Source: Deltaproteobacteria bacterium HGW-Deltaproteobacteria-15
Lineage (GTDB): Bacteria; Desulfobacterota; DSM-4660; Desulfatiglandales; HGW-15
Direction: 5' to 3'
DNA: 64,000 nucleotides
Assembly: GCA_002840535.1 (NCBI GenBank)
Contig: PHBH01000002.1
Coordinates: 1 to 64,000 of the forward strand
Shown here: positions 1 through 8,089 of the stretch, piece after piece
Numbering within the stretch: position 1 is the first letter of the stretch
How the letters are laid out: the number at the start of each line of letters is the position of its first letter
Program-made: the position numbers and the translations under genes
The notes under the pieces: model-generated
Told to the model about the DNA's origin: nothing
Seen by the model: the letters and a program-made list of their open reading frames with translations, nothing else
Databases searched by the model: none

Positions 1-404
1 TATTTTTCGAGCATACCCATCCGACTACAAGTTACGACTTTTGAGGCAGGGTCTTGACAATGTCAATATTTCACGGGCGGCCCTCTCTCAGCCCTGCTTT
101 GTATGCCAAACATAAAAGCAACCGATGGGCCAACGATGATACAGCGAGTCGAGGAGCTTGACGACCTCAGCCGATTTCCAAACGTAGTCTCTTTGCATAA
201 GAGGGAGAAGGATCTCTCACGTATCGAAGCGATGTACAAGATCAATGAGTTTAACTGCCATCGATTTCACTCCTTGATGATTTAAATGACTATATGAAAA
301 TCTACACCCAAAGCGGTACTGATCCACAAGGGAACACGACGGGCATTCCCGATTCGCCCGTTCTCAGCTTACCTCTAATATATGGAATTCTGGGCCTCCC
401 TCCG
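1..404. other. No assignable gene
   Basis: The stretch before the first HNH gene holds only short open frames on both strands, none with a recognisable motif or a convincing ribosome binding site. It may include the end of a gene that begins outside the window, but nothing supports naming one. Confidence 0.5.
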
Positions 405-1346
405 TCAATCTCTGAAGACTCTTTCGTTATGCCAGGAAAGGAATTCTGGGCTGGGTTGAAATCGGGGGGATTGAGGCACCCAGATTCTGTTTCCATGCAG
501 AGCCCGGTATTCCTCCCCGTTATCGAATTCCTCTTTGATGCGTTTACTGACTTCGAAACGCTGGTTGGGTGTAATCGTGACATATCCTGAATCGAAGAGA
601 CGGTGGATGTCTGATCGGAGGAGCAGCCCATTGTTCACGCTATGGGGTCCGTCCTCGCTGTAAGGTTTAATGTGAGCCGCTTCCAAAACAGGGAGTGTCT
701 TTTCTTGGGTGACGGCACATCGCCGCTGATATGTATCGGTGATAATCACCCTGAAACTCCCCTGCCCCAGTCTCGGGAGTATTACGGTAGGTTCTCCGTA
801 GCGCTCTTGGAATTTTTCAGAAATCCGGGGTGGATCAGGAGGAAGCGCAGGATCACAGCCGAGCTTAAGTCTCTCTGAGACTTGCTCCCAGAGATGGAGA
901 CCATAGCCGGAGGTCAGATCGTATGTTTTCCCCTGTACGATGTTAAGGCTGAAATCCGGTGGGATGGGGACCCATTGCTCGCGGGGGAAGAAGAAAGGTT
1001 GCGTCAGAATGATGCATCCAATTTTGTAATCTTCGAATGGGTATGATTTGCTTCGCCGGTATTTTTCGGTCCGCATTCGCATCTCCGAAAGAGTTCGAGT
1101 CCCATTCTTGATCTCGAAGGCTGACCAGGCGAGGCTTATTGGAAGGATTGAGCTGTGAGCAAATAGACCTCCGCCAACGATGTAGTTCAGAGGGGAATGA
1201 AGCTTGAAAAGAAAGGGCTCACTCGGTGCGAGGGCCTTGAATCGAGTGCTGCCCCCCGGCTGCCAGAAATTGACCTCATCAATTCCGGGTTGCTGTGCCA
1301 GAAACTCAAACCATTCATTGTCTGTTACGCCGATGAAGCCGTTCAT
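405..1346 (-). CDS. HNH endonuclease (restriction-type)
   Basis: A 313-residue protein with an HNH nuclease module in its C-terminal third. Around residues 205-250 are the motifs RRCAVT, LEAAHIKPYS, VNNGLLLRSDIHRLFD, the usual order of the first His, the Asn and the last His of the beta-beta-alpha metal site that cuts DNA. The N-terminal two thirds are not recognisable and may hold a DNA-recognition domain. It starts at ATG and lies 15 bp downstream of a second HNH gene on the same strand, so the two are probably co-transcribed. Such HNH genes occur as type IV or modification-dependent restriction enzymes and in defence regions. The nuclease assignment is firm; the restriction role is inferred. 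Confidence 0.8.
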   Translation of the reverse strand: MNGFIGVTDNEWFEFLAQQPGIDEVNFWQPGGSTRFKALAPSEPFLFKLHSPLNYIVGGGLFAHSSILPISLAWSAFEIKNGTRTLSEMRMRTEKYRRSKSYPFEDYKIGCIILTQPFFFPREQWVPIPPDFSLNIVQGKTYDLTSGYGLHLWEQVSERLKLGCDPALPPDPPRISEKFQERYGEPTVILPRLGQGSFRVIITDTYQRRCAVTQEKTLPVLEAAHIKPYSEDGPHSVNNGLLLRSDIHRLFDSGYVTITPNQRFEVSKRIKEEFDNGEEYRALHGNRIWVPQSPRFQPSPEFLSWHNERVFRD

Positions 1347-1361
1347 TAAGTCTACCCACTG

Positions 1362-2273
1362 TCATGCCATCGCCCTGAATCTCTGGTATCTCCTATCGAG
1401 TAGATCAGGATTCGGTCTCATCTCTGATGAGCTCGGAATTAGAATCCGCTGTAGGTGCAAGCCTTGAAGACCATGTAGGAGCATGGGGCCATCTTTCTCC
1501 TCTAGAACATCCTTCCTTACTTCAATGATGCAGTCGGGTCTGATTCCCAGCAGCAGACGATCGAAAGCAGCATGATGAAATTTGCAGAGAGAGATCCCGT
1601 TATTCACGGTGGCTTCTCCATCTGGCTCGCTGTCAGGGATTATGTGTGCAGCATCCAGGAGTTCAAGATGTCGAAGCCGACAAAAGGCACACTGCTCACG
1701 ATAGGCACGAAGAACCCTTTCGCGAAATCCGCGCTGGTGCAGGCGCTGCTTTACAAGAGAGGTCAAGTAAAGTCTTCGTGCCTCAATCGTAGGCTCGGCT
1801 GTAAAGGTATTATCCTTCTGCTCGGTTGTGAGGAGTGAAAGATCATCCACGGCGACTTTGAAAGTCAATTTCTGCGGGTCGTCAGCCACAATGAATACCG
1901 GCCAAACGGCTAAATATTTGCCTGGTACGACTCCGTGGAAATAGATAAGAGGGGCTTTATGGAAGTAGGCCATTCGAAGGCCAGAGTTGTCGCGGTGTTG
2001 CGGATCGATTCCGCGGTACCTATAAAGGAGCAAATTGTCAGGCCCGAAACTGTCGTCGTAAGGACCTTCAGGAGTGGTAGTGATGGAAAGAGGCATCTGC
2101 GGAAGCAATCTGGGCTTGAATATGCCCTGGGGTCCGACAAGAGGTACACGCTGATCCTCAAATACAAATCCCTCAGCGAGCAGTGAGCGAGGCAGGACAT
2201 CGCCATGGATGCGGACTTGTTCCGACAACCAGGTGAAAGCTGCAAGTCGAACTCTTCCGTCCAAATCTGACAT
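1362..2273 (-). CDS. HNH endonuclease with CxxC
   Basis: A 303-residue protein with a C-terminal HNH nuclease domain: CAFC, then LLDAAHIIPD, then VNNGISLCKFHHAAFD, with Cys residues that could form a structural zinc site. The family cuts DNA with one metal ion. The N-terminal 190 residues are unassigned. It shares little sequence with the neighbouring HNH protein outside the motif, so the pair is not an obvious recent duplication. The ATG at 2271-2273 is 11 bp from the end of the small S24-like frame, so all three frames may lie in one transcript. A restriction or other defence role is inferred from context. Confidence 0.8.
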   Translation of the reverse strand: MSDLDGRVRLAAFTWLSEQVRIHGDVLPRSLLAEGFVFEDQRVPLVGPQGIFKPRLLPQMPLSITTTPEGPYDDSFGPDNLLLYRYRGIDPQHRDNSGLRMAYFHKAPLIYFHGVVPGKYLAVWPVFIVADDPQKLTFKVAVDDLSLLTTEQKDNTFTAEPTIEARRLYLTSLVKQRLHQRGFRERVLRAYREQCAFCRLRHLELLDAAHIIPDSEPDGEATVNNGISLCKFHHAAFDRLLLGIRPDCIIEVRKDVLEEKDGPMLLHGLQGLHLQRILIPSSSEMRPNPDLLDRRYQRFRAMA

Positions 2274-2284
2274 GGTGAGTCCTG

Positions 2285-2527
2285 TTATCGAGTGATTACG
2301 CGTTCAAAGATGCCAAGGATCTGGATCTCGTCTCCCTCTTGTATTTCAATGTCTCTATACTTGGGATTGGATGAGCATAAGACGATTTTCATCGCCTCTC
2401 CAATCGAGTCTGAGCTGGCTTGCCGTATGCTCTTGTATCGTTTTACGATCGCAAGCGGGCCCCTCCGAACTGGAGGTGACGTTGGTGAAATGTTGACATT
2501 CCATCCCCCGCGATCACAGCACTGCAA
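2285..2527 (-). pseudogene. S24/LexA-like C-terminal fragment
   Basis: An 80-codon frame opening with TTG. The segment AIVKRYKS followed by LCSSNPKYRDIEI and ILGIFERVITR matches the C-terminal half of S24 (LexA/UmuD/phage repressor) serine peptidases, including the VKRY lysine that acts as general base. The catalytic serine segment and the DNA-binding domain are absent, and a stop codon lies just upstream. It is therefore most likely the remains of a phage-type repressor next to the HNH genes. A functional small protein cannot be excluded. Confidence 0.5.
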
Positions 2528-2597
2528 ATAAACTGATCAGAAAGCACAGTGGAGCGATCGCTTCACTTGCCGTAAGCAGCCCTTTTCTCCTTAACTT

Positions 2598-2816
2598 GAA
2601 GATTCCTGCTGCAGGGAATCTTCGACCTCAAGGGGATTCTTACTGGTTCGGACTCTCGCTATCCCTCAGCCCCGCTAGCGGAGTTTTCTTCGCGACTCCA
2701 CCGCCCCACCCTTCGAACGGTCCGTTTCGATGCAAAAAGCTGAGGGGAAAATGAGCACCGCCCCGAAGGGGTGGGACTCCAAGCAGAGCGAGGAGAATGC
2801 GCTCGCTATTCGGTTC
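2598..2816. repeat. ~200 bp interspersed repeat, copy 1
   Basis: This copy starts with a near-perfect 26-bp palindrome (2598-2623) and ends with CGGTTCAAAC. It shares scattered blocks along its length with 3152-3343, including GAAGGGGTGGGACTCCAAGC and GAGAATGC, in the same orientation. It sits at the 3' end of the ORF6N reading frame and replaces its natural stop. Size, terminal hairpin and lack of coding suggest a small non-autonomous mobile element. Confidence 0.6.
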
Positions 2817-3520
2817 AAACCCGATTCGCTTGCGAGGGGTTTCGGGTGGGCTCATGAGCTGACGGATGGCCTCGAAGATCGCCACTATCTGTTCATCGTG
2901 TTCTTGCATTCTGCCTTCCAACTCCCCCAGTTTTACAGCGAGTTCCTTGTGTGTCGCCATCATCTCCCGAAGCCGGACGAACACGCGCATAATGGCGATG
3001 TTCACTTCGATGGCACTGTCGCTGTTGAGGATACTGGAAAGCATTGCTACTCCCTGCTCTGTGAAGGCAAAAGGCAGATATTTGGAGTAACGTCCCCATC
3101 CTAAGGTCACATTTTGTGACCTTAGGAATCGGTTCTCTTCTTGTGTCAATTGAAGCTCCCTGCACAAGTTACAGGGAACCTTCCACCTCACGAGGATTTT
3201 TTATCTGTCTTGACTCGCTCGCTACCCCGCAGCCCCGACAGCGGGATTTCCGCTTCGCTACAACAAGCTGCGGGGAAAAAGGGCACCGCACCGAAGGGGT
3301 GGGACTCCAAGCGAAGCGCGGAGAATGCTCGCTGTTTCGGTTCAAACATGAAATCAGAGGGAAACCGTTTTATGTTTCTTCTAACTGCCTGTTTCAGGAT
3401 CTTCGTCTTCACCCCATATAGTTCTGCCAGGTCTGCATCCAGGATGACCTTCTGTCCGCGAATAACGAAGATCGTTTTCTCGATCCTTTCCACAGGAACA
3501 ACAGAATCCGATCTTTTCAT
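2817..3520 (-). pseudogene. ORF6N-domain gene split by a repeat
   Basis: The N-terminal half (3520 to about 3345) reads VPVERIEKTIFVIRGQKV, LDADLAELYGVKT, RNIKRFPSDFMFE. The C-terminal half (about 3150 to 2817) reads LTQEENRFLRSQ, GRYSKYLPFAFTEQGVAML, NIAIMRVFVRLREM. In intact ORF6N proteins these halves are continuous (…DFMFQLTEEE…). Here a ~190 bp repeat lies exactly between FMFE and LTQEE and brings stop codons. The C-terminal end also runs into a second copy of the repeat. ORF6N proteins are phage-derived DNA-binding proteins related to KilA-N and are common near mobile DNA. As written, no full-length product can be made. Confidence 0.75.
3152..3343. repeat. ~200 bp interspersed repeat, copy 2 (insertion)
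   Basis: This copy interrupts the ORF6N gene. It opens with an imperfect hairpin (3152-3183, arms around CTCCCTG/CAGGGAACC) and ends with the same CGGTTCAAAC found at the end of copy 1. It carries no gene. The flanks are ORF6N codons on both sides, so the boundaries are defined to within a few bases. Confidence 0.65.
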
Positions 3521-3592
3521 CGCGACCCCTTCCTTTACACAGTTCCGAGTTCTGGGTTCTTTGTTCTGGCGTTAGACTCCGAACTACCAAGT

Positions 3593-3628
3593 AAAAAACC
3601 CCATTCCCTATTTGAAAGGAGTGGGGTT
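3593..3628 (-). terminator. Rho-independent terminator-like hairpin
   Basis: An 11-bp stem (AACCCCATTCC with GGAGTGGGGTT, one G-T pair) and a 10-nt loop. For minus-strand transcripts it is followed by six T residues. It would stop transcripts arriving from the MntA/HepT operon. The hairpin is the first part of a longer repeat also found at 38527-38672. Confidence 0.6.
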
Positions 3629-3752
3629 CGCTTTATTTTTCATGGTTTCTAGGTTCCAGATGGCGAGCTTTCTGCATTTCTCCCCTAAACCTTCTTGGCC
3701 GATTGAAAAACGGGCATAAGTTATACCTAAGATGCTCAAAGATCAACAAGTT
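3597..3752. repeat. Terminator-containing intergenic repeat, copy 1
   Basis: About 150 bp shared with 38527-38672. It contains the hairpin, then TATTTTTC, a variable middle of about 50 bp, the block TTGGCCGATTGAAAA followed by CGGGCA, and AAGATCAAC. Both copies lie outside genes and in the same orientation. No coding potential is conserved between them. Confidence 0.65.
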
Positions 3753-4137
3753 TTAACCGCATAGCGTAAAGAGCAAGGCAGGAGACAGGAGTCAGTAGGA
3801 ACCGAGGGAGGAGGGAGGACCGCTACGCTAGGAGGAGGGACGCGTAGAACCTGACAAATCAGACGACAGACAACAAGCGGGTCAGAGGGCAGCCGAAGAC
3901 GCATAGCGCAAAGGGCATAGCGCAGAGCGCAAGGAGGGGACAGATCAGCTAAAAGACCGAGGGAGGAGGTTGTTAAGGGCAGAAATTGAAGTTGAGAAGA
4001 TGAGAAGATGAGAAAAAGCCAGAGATCAGGAATGGCCAGAAGTGAACCGAGGGAGGACCGCTACGGGGAGGAGGGAGGATAAAACAGAGGTCAGAGGTCA
4101 GAATTTTAGCGCTCGGTGAAAGCCATGGGCGCTCCCG
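3753..4137. other. Non-coding spacer with short degenerate repeats
   Basis: About 380 bp without a gene. It is built from imperfect repeats of motifs such as ACCGAGGGAGGA, ACCGCTACG, GCATAGCGCAAAG, GAGAAGATGAGAAGATGAG and CAGAGGTCAGAGGTCAG. The last motif returns at 4990-5040. I see no RNA gene or promoter that I could defend here. Confidence 0.6.
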
Positions 4138-4476
4138 TTATCTATTCAGAATAGTGGTCAGAGTCGAGACAAGAGGGGGTAAATCCAATTGAATGATGTC
4201 CCACAGGATGTCGAAATCCACGTCATCGTAGCCATGCACCAGTCGATTTCTAAGACCCGCGATTTCTACCCAAGCTACTTGGGGATGGTTTCTTTTGGTG
4301 TCCTCCGTTACGCGGGCGGATGCTTCGCCCACGATCTCCAGCAGACGCACCAAAGCCAGATTCAATTGTCTATCCTTGTCAAGGTCTCTTCTTACCCGAC
4401 TGCGGGCCATTTGCATCGCCTCAGTGCCATGATCAAGCATGTGCTGTAGGCGTATCCTGTCCTTGTCCTGCGGCAT
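4138..4476 (-). CDS. hepT: HepT-like toxin (HEPN/DUF86 RNase)
   Basis: A 112-residue helical protein of the HepT (DUF86) family. The HEPN ribonuclease motif R-x4-H-x-Y is present near residue 80 as RNRLVHGY. HepT proteins act on RNA as homodimers and are silenced when the partner MntA adds AMP to the tyrosine of this motif. It overlaps the upstream nucleotidyltransferase gene by 44 bp, the normal arrangement of the MntA/HepT pair. The key residues are all present, so the toxin looks intact. A role in phage defence or plasmid stability is inferred from the family. Confidence 0.88.
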   Translation of the reverse strand: MPQDKDRIRLQHMLDHGTEAMQMARSRVRRDLDKDRQLNLALVRLLEIVGEASARVTEDTKRNHPQVAWVEIAGLRNRLVHGYDDVDFDILWDIIQLDLPPLVSTLTTILNR

Positions 4477-4765
4477 ACTGGTCCTCGGCTTCTTCCATCA
4501 CACGTTCTCTGAAATATCTGCTAAGAAAGCCTGGGGTATTTAGATCTACCTTTCGGCCCAACATCCTAGACAGCTCTTCTTGCAGCGCGAAAAACCTTAA
4601 TCCGATTCTTGTTCCTGGCTCGAACTCAACGAGCACATCCACATCACTATCTGGAGTGAAGTCATCCCCCAATACGGAGCCGAACAGGGCCAACCTACGA
4701 ATATTGTGTCGTCGGCAGAATTCCGCGATTTTCTTTTCGGGGATCTCTATTTTTGCCCTCTTCAT
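4433..4765 (-). CDS. mntA: MntA-like antitoxin nucleotidyltransferase
   Basis: A 110-residue minimal nucleotidyltransferase. [20 protein letters not shown] around residues 24-43 contains the GS…D-x-D signature that binds metal and ATP. In the family, MntA transfers AMP groups to the HepT tyrosine and so neutralises the toxin. It is the first gene of the operon, and its last codons overlap the start of hepT by 44 bp. The upstream 460 bp has no other gene on this strand apart from the small GIY-YIG frame. Confidence 0.88.
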   Translation of the reverse strand: MKRAKIEIPEKKIAEFCRRHNIRRLALFGSVLGDDFTPDSDVDVLVEFEPGTRIGLRFFALQEELSRMLGRKVDLNTPGFLSRYFRERVMEEAEDQYAAGQGQDTPTAHA

Positions 4766-5110
4766 AACTGTTGCCCGGCTGGTCGTCTCTATCCGTGCCG
4801 CTCGATCCGATTAGGGCGGACATATGGAGTAAGCATACAGAAACCGAGATCCTAGGTCAACGTGAGTCAAGGGGGATAATTTGTGACTTCAAGTTCTCGA
4901 ATTCCAGGGATGTTAGCTGGAACATGAAATCCTTGGGAAACCCAGATAAACTGGACAAACCAACAGAACTAAAAATCGCACGCTGCCCCACAAGTCAGAG
5001 GTCAGAAGATCCAGATGTCAGAGACCGGAGGTCAGAGGTGGGATCATCTGTGAAATCTGAGTAATCTGTGGAAGAGAACGGACTAGACGTAGTAAGGCAT
5101 CTTGCGGCCC
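4766..5110. other. Non-coding spacer
   Basis: The region between mntA and the first attachment-like repeat. It contains degenerate GTCAGAGGTCAGAAG-type repeats (about 4990-5040) like those at 4090. The mntA promoter must lie in the part next to 4766, but I cannot point to clear -35/-10 boxes. Confidence 0.5.
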
Positions 5111-5221
5111 TCTTCACGCCGGAATAAAAAAGGAGCCGGAATTAACCGACCCCTTGCTGCTATCTGGCGGGGACGACGAGAAGCTTGTCGAAGATCCCGC
5201 TTCGGCGGGAAACTCGCGACC
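5111..5221. repeat. tRNA-3'-end-like repeat, interrupted copy
   Basis: A degenerate copy of 5501-5595. Shared blocks are TTCACGCCGGAAT, ACCCCTT, TGGCGGGGACGACGAG and AACTCGCGACC. In this copy a 30-bp segment with a CCCGCTTCGGCGGG hairpin (5181-5210) replaces the bases that would form the T-loop. It looks like a disrupted attachment site. Confidence 0.6.
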
Positions 5222-5229
5222 TTCCCGCA

Positions 5230-5454
5230 TTACATGCGGGACGTTCTGACCAGGGATTCGATAAAGGCTTTACTCTTTCTTCTTTTTATTTCATTTTCTC
5301 GTCTTACAGCGGAAGCTCGATCAGAAAATTCCTCCCAGTACACCAGGTTCCACGGTCTTTTGGCTTTGGTATACGCCGAACGACCTTCGTTGTGCCGCAC
5401 TAAACGCTTGTTTAGGTCCTGAGCAGAACCTACATAGAAACTCTGGTCGACCAT
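5230..5454 (-). CDS. Small GIY-YIG nuclease-like protein
   Basis: A 74-codon frame with the family blocks FYVGSAQDLNKRLVRHN, TKAKRPWNLVYWEEF and A.RRENEIKRRKS. GIY-YIG (URI-type) domains are small DNA endonucleases. Similarity continues upstream of the ATG in the same frame (AYVVYILQSM), which supplies the YVYIL strand of the GIY motif, but no ATG, GTG or TTG is found there. The gene therefore either starts at an unusual codon near 5493 or has lost its start. It lies between two copies of an attachment-like repeat, about 10 bp from the left one. Confidence 0.65.
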   Translation of the reverse strand: MVDQSFYVGSAQDLNKRLVRHNEGRSAYTKAKRPWNLVYWEEFSDRASAVRRENEIKRRKSKAFIESLVRTSRM

Positions 5455-5500
5455 AGATTGGAGTATATAAACGACGTAAGCCAGTGGTTGAGACCAGGCC

Positions 5501-5595
5501 TTCTCACGCCGGAATTGAAAAAGGGGCTGGACTGTAGATCCAACCCCTTATATGGCGGGGACGACGAGGCTCGAACTCGCGACCTCCGGCGTGAC
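5501..5595 (-). other. tRNA 3'-end fragment / putative att site
   Basis: On the minus strand, 5595-5553 reads as the 3' part of a tRNA: a T-arm with stem GCGAG/CTCGT and loop TTCGAGC, then CGTCCCC and G-CCA. No matching D-arm or 5' acceptor strand lies upstream, so this is a fragment, not a gene. Tyrosine integrases commonly use exactly this part of tRNA or tmRNA genes, and an integrase starts 380 bp away. Parts of the sequence recur at 5111-5221. Confidence 0.6.
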
Positions 5596-5748
5596 AGACT
5601 GATTTTTCAGAGTTCCCGTCTCCTACCCCATTTTCCTGCTTTTGTTAAAAATCCCTTGTTTCCTTGAGTTTATTGTATTATTCTCTTCCCCGATTGTTTA
5701 TCGATGTACCTCATTTTTTATCGTGGGTGGTGGGGATAGTGGTGGGGA

Positions 5749-5890
5749 AAATTGCTTTCAAAATCGACCTCCGGCTTACATTCCTCTTTTTTGCATGCCG
5801 GAGGTCGAGGTGGTGGGGAAAATCAGATCCAAATGGAACCTCCGGAACTGCGACCTCCATTCGGCGTGCCGGAGGTCTTAATGGTGGGGA
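5749..5890. repeat. Inverted repeats before the integrase gene
   Basis: CGACCTCCGGC (5765-5775) faces GCCGGAGGTCG (5797-5807). CGACCTCC (5851-5858) faces GCCGGAGGTC (5868-5877). GGTGGGGAA occurs at about 5750, 5812 and 5884. The 11-mer also forms the end of the putative attachment site (5579-5590). These may be arm-type integrase binding sites or a control region for the integrase gene. Confidence 0.5.
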
Positions 5891-5973
5891 ATTCCATCCC
5901 CACCACCGTCCCCAACCATCAATGATCATCCTGCCCCGCAGGCGTGTCGCAGGTCCAAAAAATGGAGGAGTGA

Positions 5974-7173
5974 ATGCCTAAGCAGAAAAGACATAAGACA
6001 GATTACCCAGGCGTCTATTGGATCGAGGGGAAATCGATCGTCGATGGTAAACCGGAAAAGATCTACTACGTCAGTTACAGAAGGGCCGGAAACCGCGTCG
6101 AGGAGAAGGTCGGGCGCCAGTCCATTGACGACATGACCCCTGCCAAGGCCAACAATAGACGTTCGGAGAGGATCTTGGGACACCAACCCTCGAATCAGGA
6201 AAAGAGGGAGATAATCAAGGCCGAGAAAGAGGCCGAAGCAGGAAAGTGGATCTTGGATAAGCTGTGGGACGAGTACAAGATGCACAAGTCCATTAATAAG
6301 GGCTTCATGACCGACGACGGCCGTTACCGATTGTACCTCAAAGAGTCTTTTGGGAAAAAGGAACCTCATGAAATCGTCATGCTGGATGTCGACAGACTGA
6401 GGCTCAGGCTGATGAGAACCAAGTCCCCTCAGACCGTAAGACACGTCCTACACCTCCTCCAGCGCATCATCAATTTCGGGGTCACTAGAAAACTCTGCCA
6501 GCCCCTTCCCTTCCGCATCCAGAAGCCGAAGGTGAACAACATCCGCACCGAGGACCTTTCATCAGAACAGCTGAAAAAACTGCTGGAGGCGATCGATGCG
6601 GATAAGAACCTTCAGGCCGGGAACATGATGAAGATGGCCCTATTCACCGGCATGAGGCGCGGTGAGCTCTTCAAGCTGACTTGGCAGGACGTGGACTTCG
6701 AACGTGGATTCATCTATATCCGGGACCCCAAGGGCGGACAGGACCAGGTCATCCCACTCAATGATGCAGCAAGGAAACTGCTTGAGGCGCACCCCAAAAA
6801 GAGCGTGGAAGTCGATTCCCAGAAAACTGATAGCGAATACGTTTTTGCGGGCCGGGAAGGAAAAGAGAGGACGGATATCAATCACCAGGTGAAGAGGATT
6901 AGGGATGCCGCCGGTCTGCCAGCAACCTTCAGGCCGCTCCACGGGCTCCGGCACACTTATGCATCCATGCTTGCATCCAGCGGTCAGGTGGACCTCTACA
7001 CATTGCAGCGCCTTCTCACCCATAAAGACCCGAGGATGACCCAGCGCTACGCTCACCTCCGGGACGAAACCCTACGAAGGGCATCGAACCTGGCGGAAGG
7101 CATTATTGCGGAGGCGGTGAAACCGAAGAAGAAGAAAGGAGGAAAGGTTGTCAGGATGGAGAAGAAGAACTGA
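5974..7173 (+). CDS. int: Tyrosine recombinase (phage-type integrase)
   Basis: A 399-residue site-specific recombinase. The catalytic set is visible in the C-terminal half: the first Arg in TGMRRGELFKLTW, the HxxR box as LHGLRHTYASML, the second His in LLTHKDPRMTQRY and the nucleophilic Tyr in the same segment (RYAHL). The N-terminal 180 residues contain the core-binding SAM-like domain. A GGAGG sits 6 nt before the ATG. The gene points away from the putative tRNA-derived attachment site and is preceded by inverted repeats, the normal layout at the end of an integrated island. The other end of the island was not recognised in this window. Confidence 0.92.
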   Translation: MPKQKRHKTDYPGVYWIEGKSIVDGKPEKIYYVSYRRAGNRVEEKVGRQSIDDMTPAKANNRRSERILGHQPSNQEKREIIKAEKEAEAGKWILDKLWDEYKMHKSINKGFMTDDGRYRLYLKESFGKKEPHEIVMLDVDRLRLRLMRTKSPQTVRHVLHLLQRIINFGVTRKLCQPLPFRIQKPKVNNIRTEDLSSEQLKKLLEAIDADKNLQAGNMMKMALFTGMRRGELFKLTWQDVDFERGFIYIRDPKGGQDQVIPLNDAARKLLEAHPKKSVEVDSQKTDSEYVFAGREGKERTDINHQVKRIRDAAGLPATFRPLHGLRHTYASMLASSGQVDLYTLQRLLTHKDPRMTQRYAHLRDETLRRASNLAEGIIAEAVKPKKKKGGKVVRMEKKN

Positions 7174-7222
7174 GGCCCCGCCTTTATGAAAGCACAGAAC
7201 CTTTAAATCGGGCGCCTGCAAA

Positions 7223-8089
7223 TCAAACCCGTTCACAAAATAGCTCTTTCAGGGCTGACATGAATTCATCGAGTTGCAATGCCGGTTGGTAGTAACGGCT
7301 TTCCCTCAATCGGACAATCCCTATGCCATCGAGGGTCGAGAAGTATTGGAGTACCAAGCGCCCAGCCTCTAAAACGTATGGCTCATTTTCAAGCCCGGCG
7401 CGAATCCCCAAGGCGTGTCTCCACTCCTCTTCTGTCGTCGTTGCCAGGATGGAGTACAAGTCCAAGGCGTGATACCTGCCGAATTCCTTGTCCGGGTCGT
7501 CCAGCCGGTCCTTGAAAGCAAAGAGTTTCATCATCAGGAACGTAAACGGATGCGGTAGGAAGACTTCTGCTTCCCATGGCTCGCCCGAGCTTAGTTTTCC
7601 GTCAAGCGTTATAGGCAGCAGTCCCTCCTCCAGAGTGGTCGCTTCATTGAGTGGGTGGGCGTGAATCCCGACTGAAGGCTTTGGCCGGACACGGCGTGTG
7701 TCCGTCTTGACGGGCGTCCCGCGGAATCGCTGCCGCGGCCCAGTGAGGATGTCCAGCTTGATGCCGCCCGCTTCGGTGCCTCCCTCTCCGGGTTTAAAGA
7801 ACTGGTACTTCTCCCTACCGGGAATGACCTTGTATTGCAGGCTCGAAATGGCAGCTGCAAGCGGTTCCAGTTTTGCTGAGTCGATGAGGAGCTCGGGACG
7901 AAGAAACAAGTCGATGTCATTGGTGGATCGAGGTTCTGGCCCCTCCTGCAAAAGTGTTCGGACACCAAGCCGGCGCACGTGGTTGGTTTTAAGATAGATG
8001 CCGAACCCACCGCCAATGATGAGTTTGATATCGGCCCCCTTCATTGCGTGCAGCAGATCGAGCAGAGATGTTTGAAGATCAGTTATCAC
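7223..8089 (-). CDS. AbiEii-like nucleotidyltransferase toxin
   Basis: A 288-residue nucleotidyltransferase-fold protein. IIGGGFGIYL and RSTNDIDLFL (about residues 24-33 and 54-63) give the G-G/S…D-x-D core that binds nucleotide and metal, and a helical C-terminal domain follows. In type IV toxin-antitoxin systems of the AbiE/MenA kind the toxin transfers nucleotides to RNA and halts growth, which aborts phage infection. It overlaps the upstream gene by 4 bp. That gene encodes a protein with AbiEi features, supporting a two-gene system. The exact substrate cannot be read from sequence. Confidence 0.72.
   Translation of the reverse strand: MITDLQTSLLDLLHAMKGADIKLIIGGGFGIYLKTNHVRRLGVRTLLQEGPEPRSTNDIDLFLRPELLIDSAKLEPLAAAISSLQYKVIPGREKYQFFKPGEGGTEAGGIKLDILTGPRQRFRGTPVKTDTRRVRPKPSVGIHAHPLNEATTLEEGLLPITLDGKLSSGEPWEAEVFLPHPFTFLMMKLFAFKDRLDDPDKEFGRYHALDLYSILATTTEEEWRHALGIRAGLENEPYVLEAGRLVLQYFSTLDGIGIVRLRESRYYQPALQLDEFMSALKELFCERV

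Noticed and set aside
103-285. Small plus-strand gene near the left edge
   Set aside because: The 60-codon frame has no ribosome binding site and no recognisable motif.
5553-5595. A complete tRNA gene
   Set aside because: T-arm and 3' acceptor strand are good, but no D-arm or matching 5' acceptor strand lies upstream, so it is a fragment.
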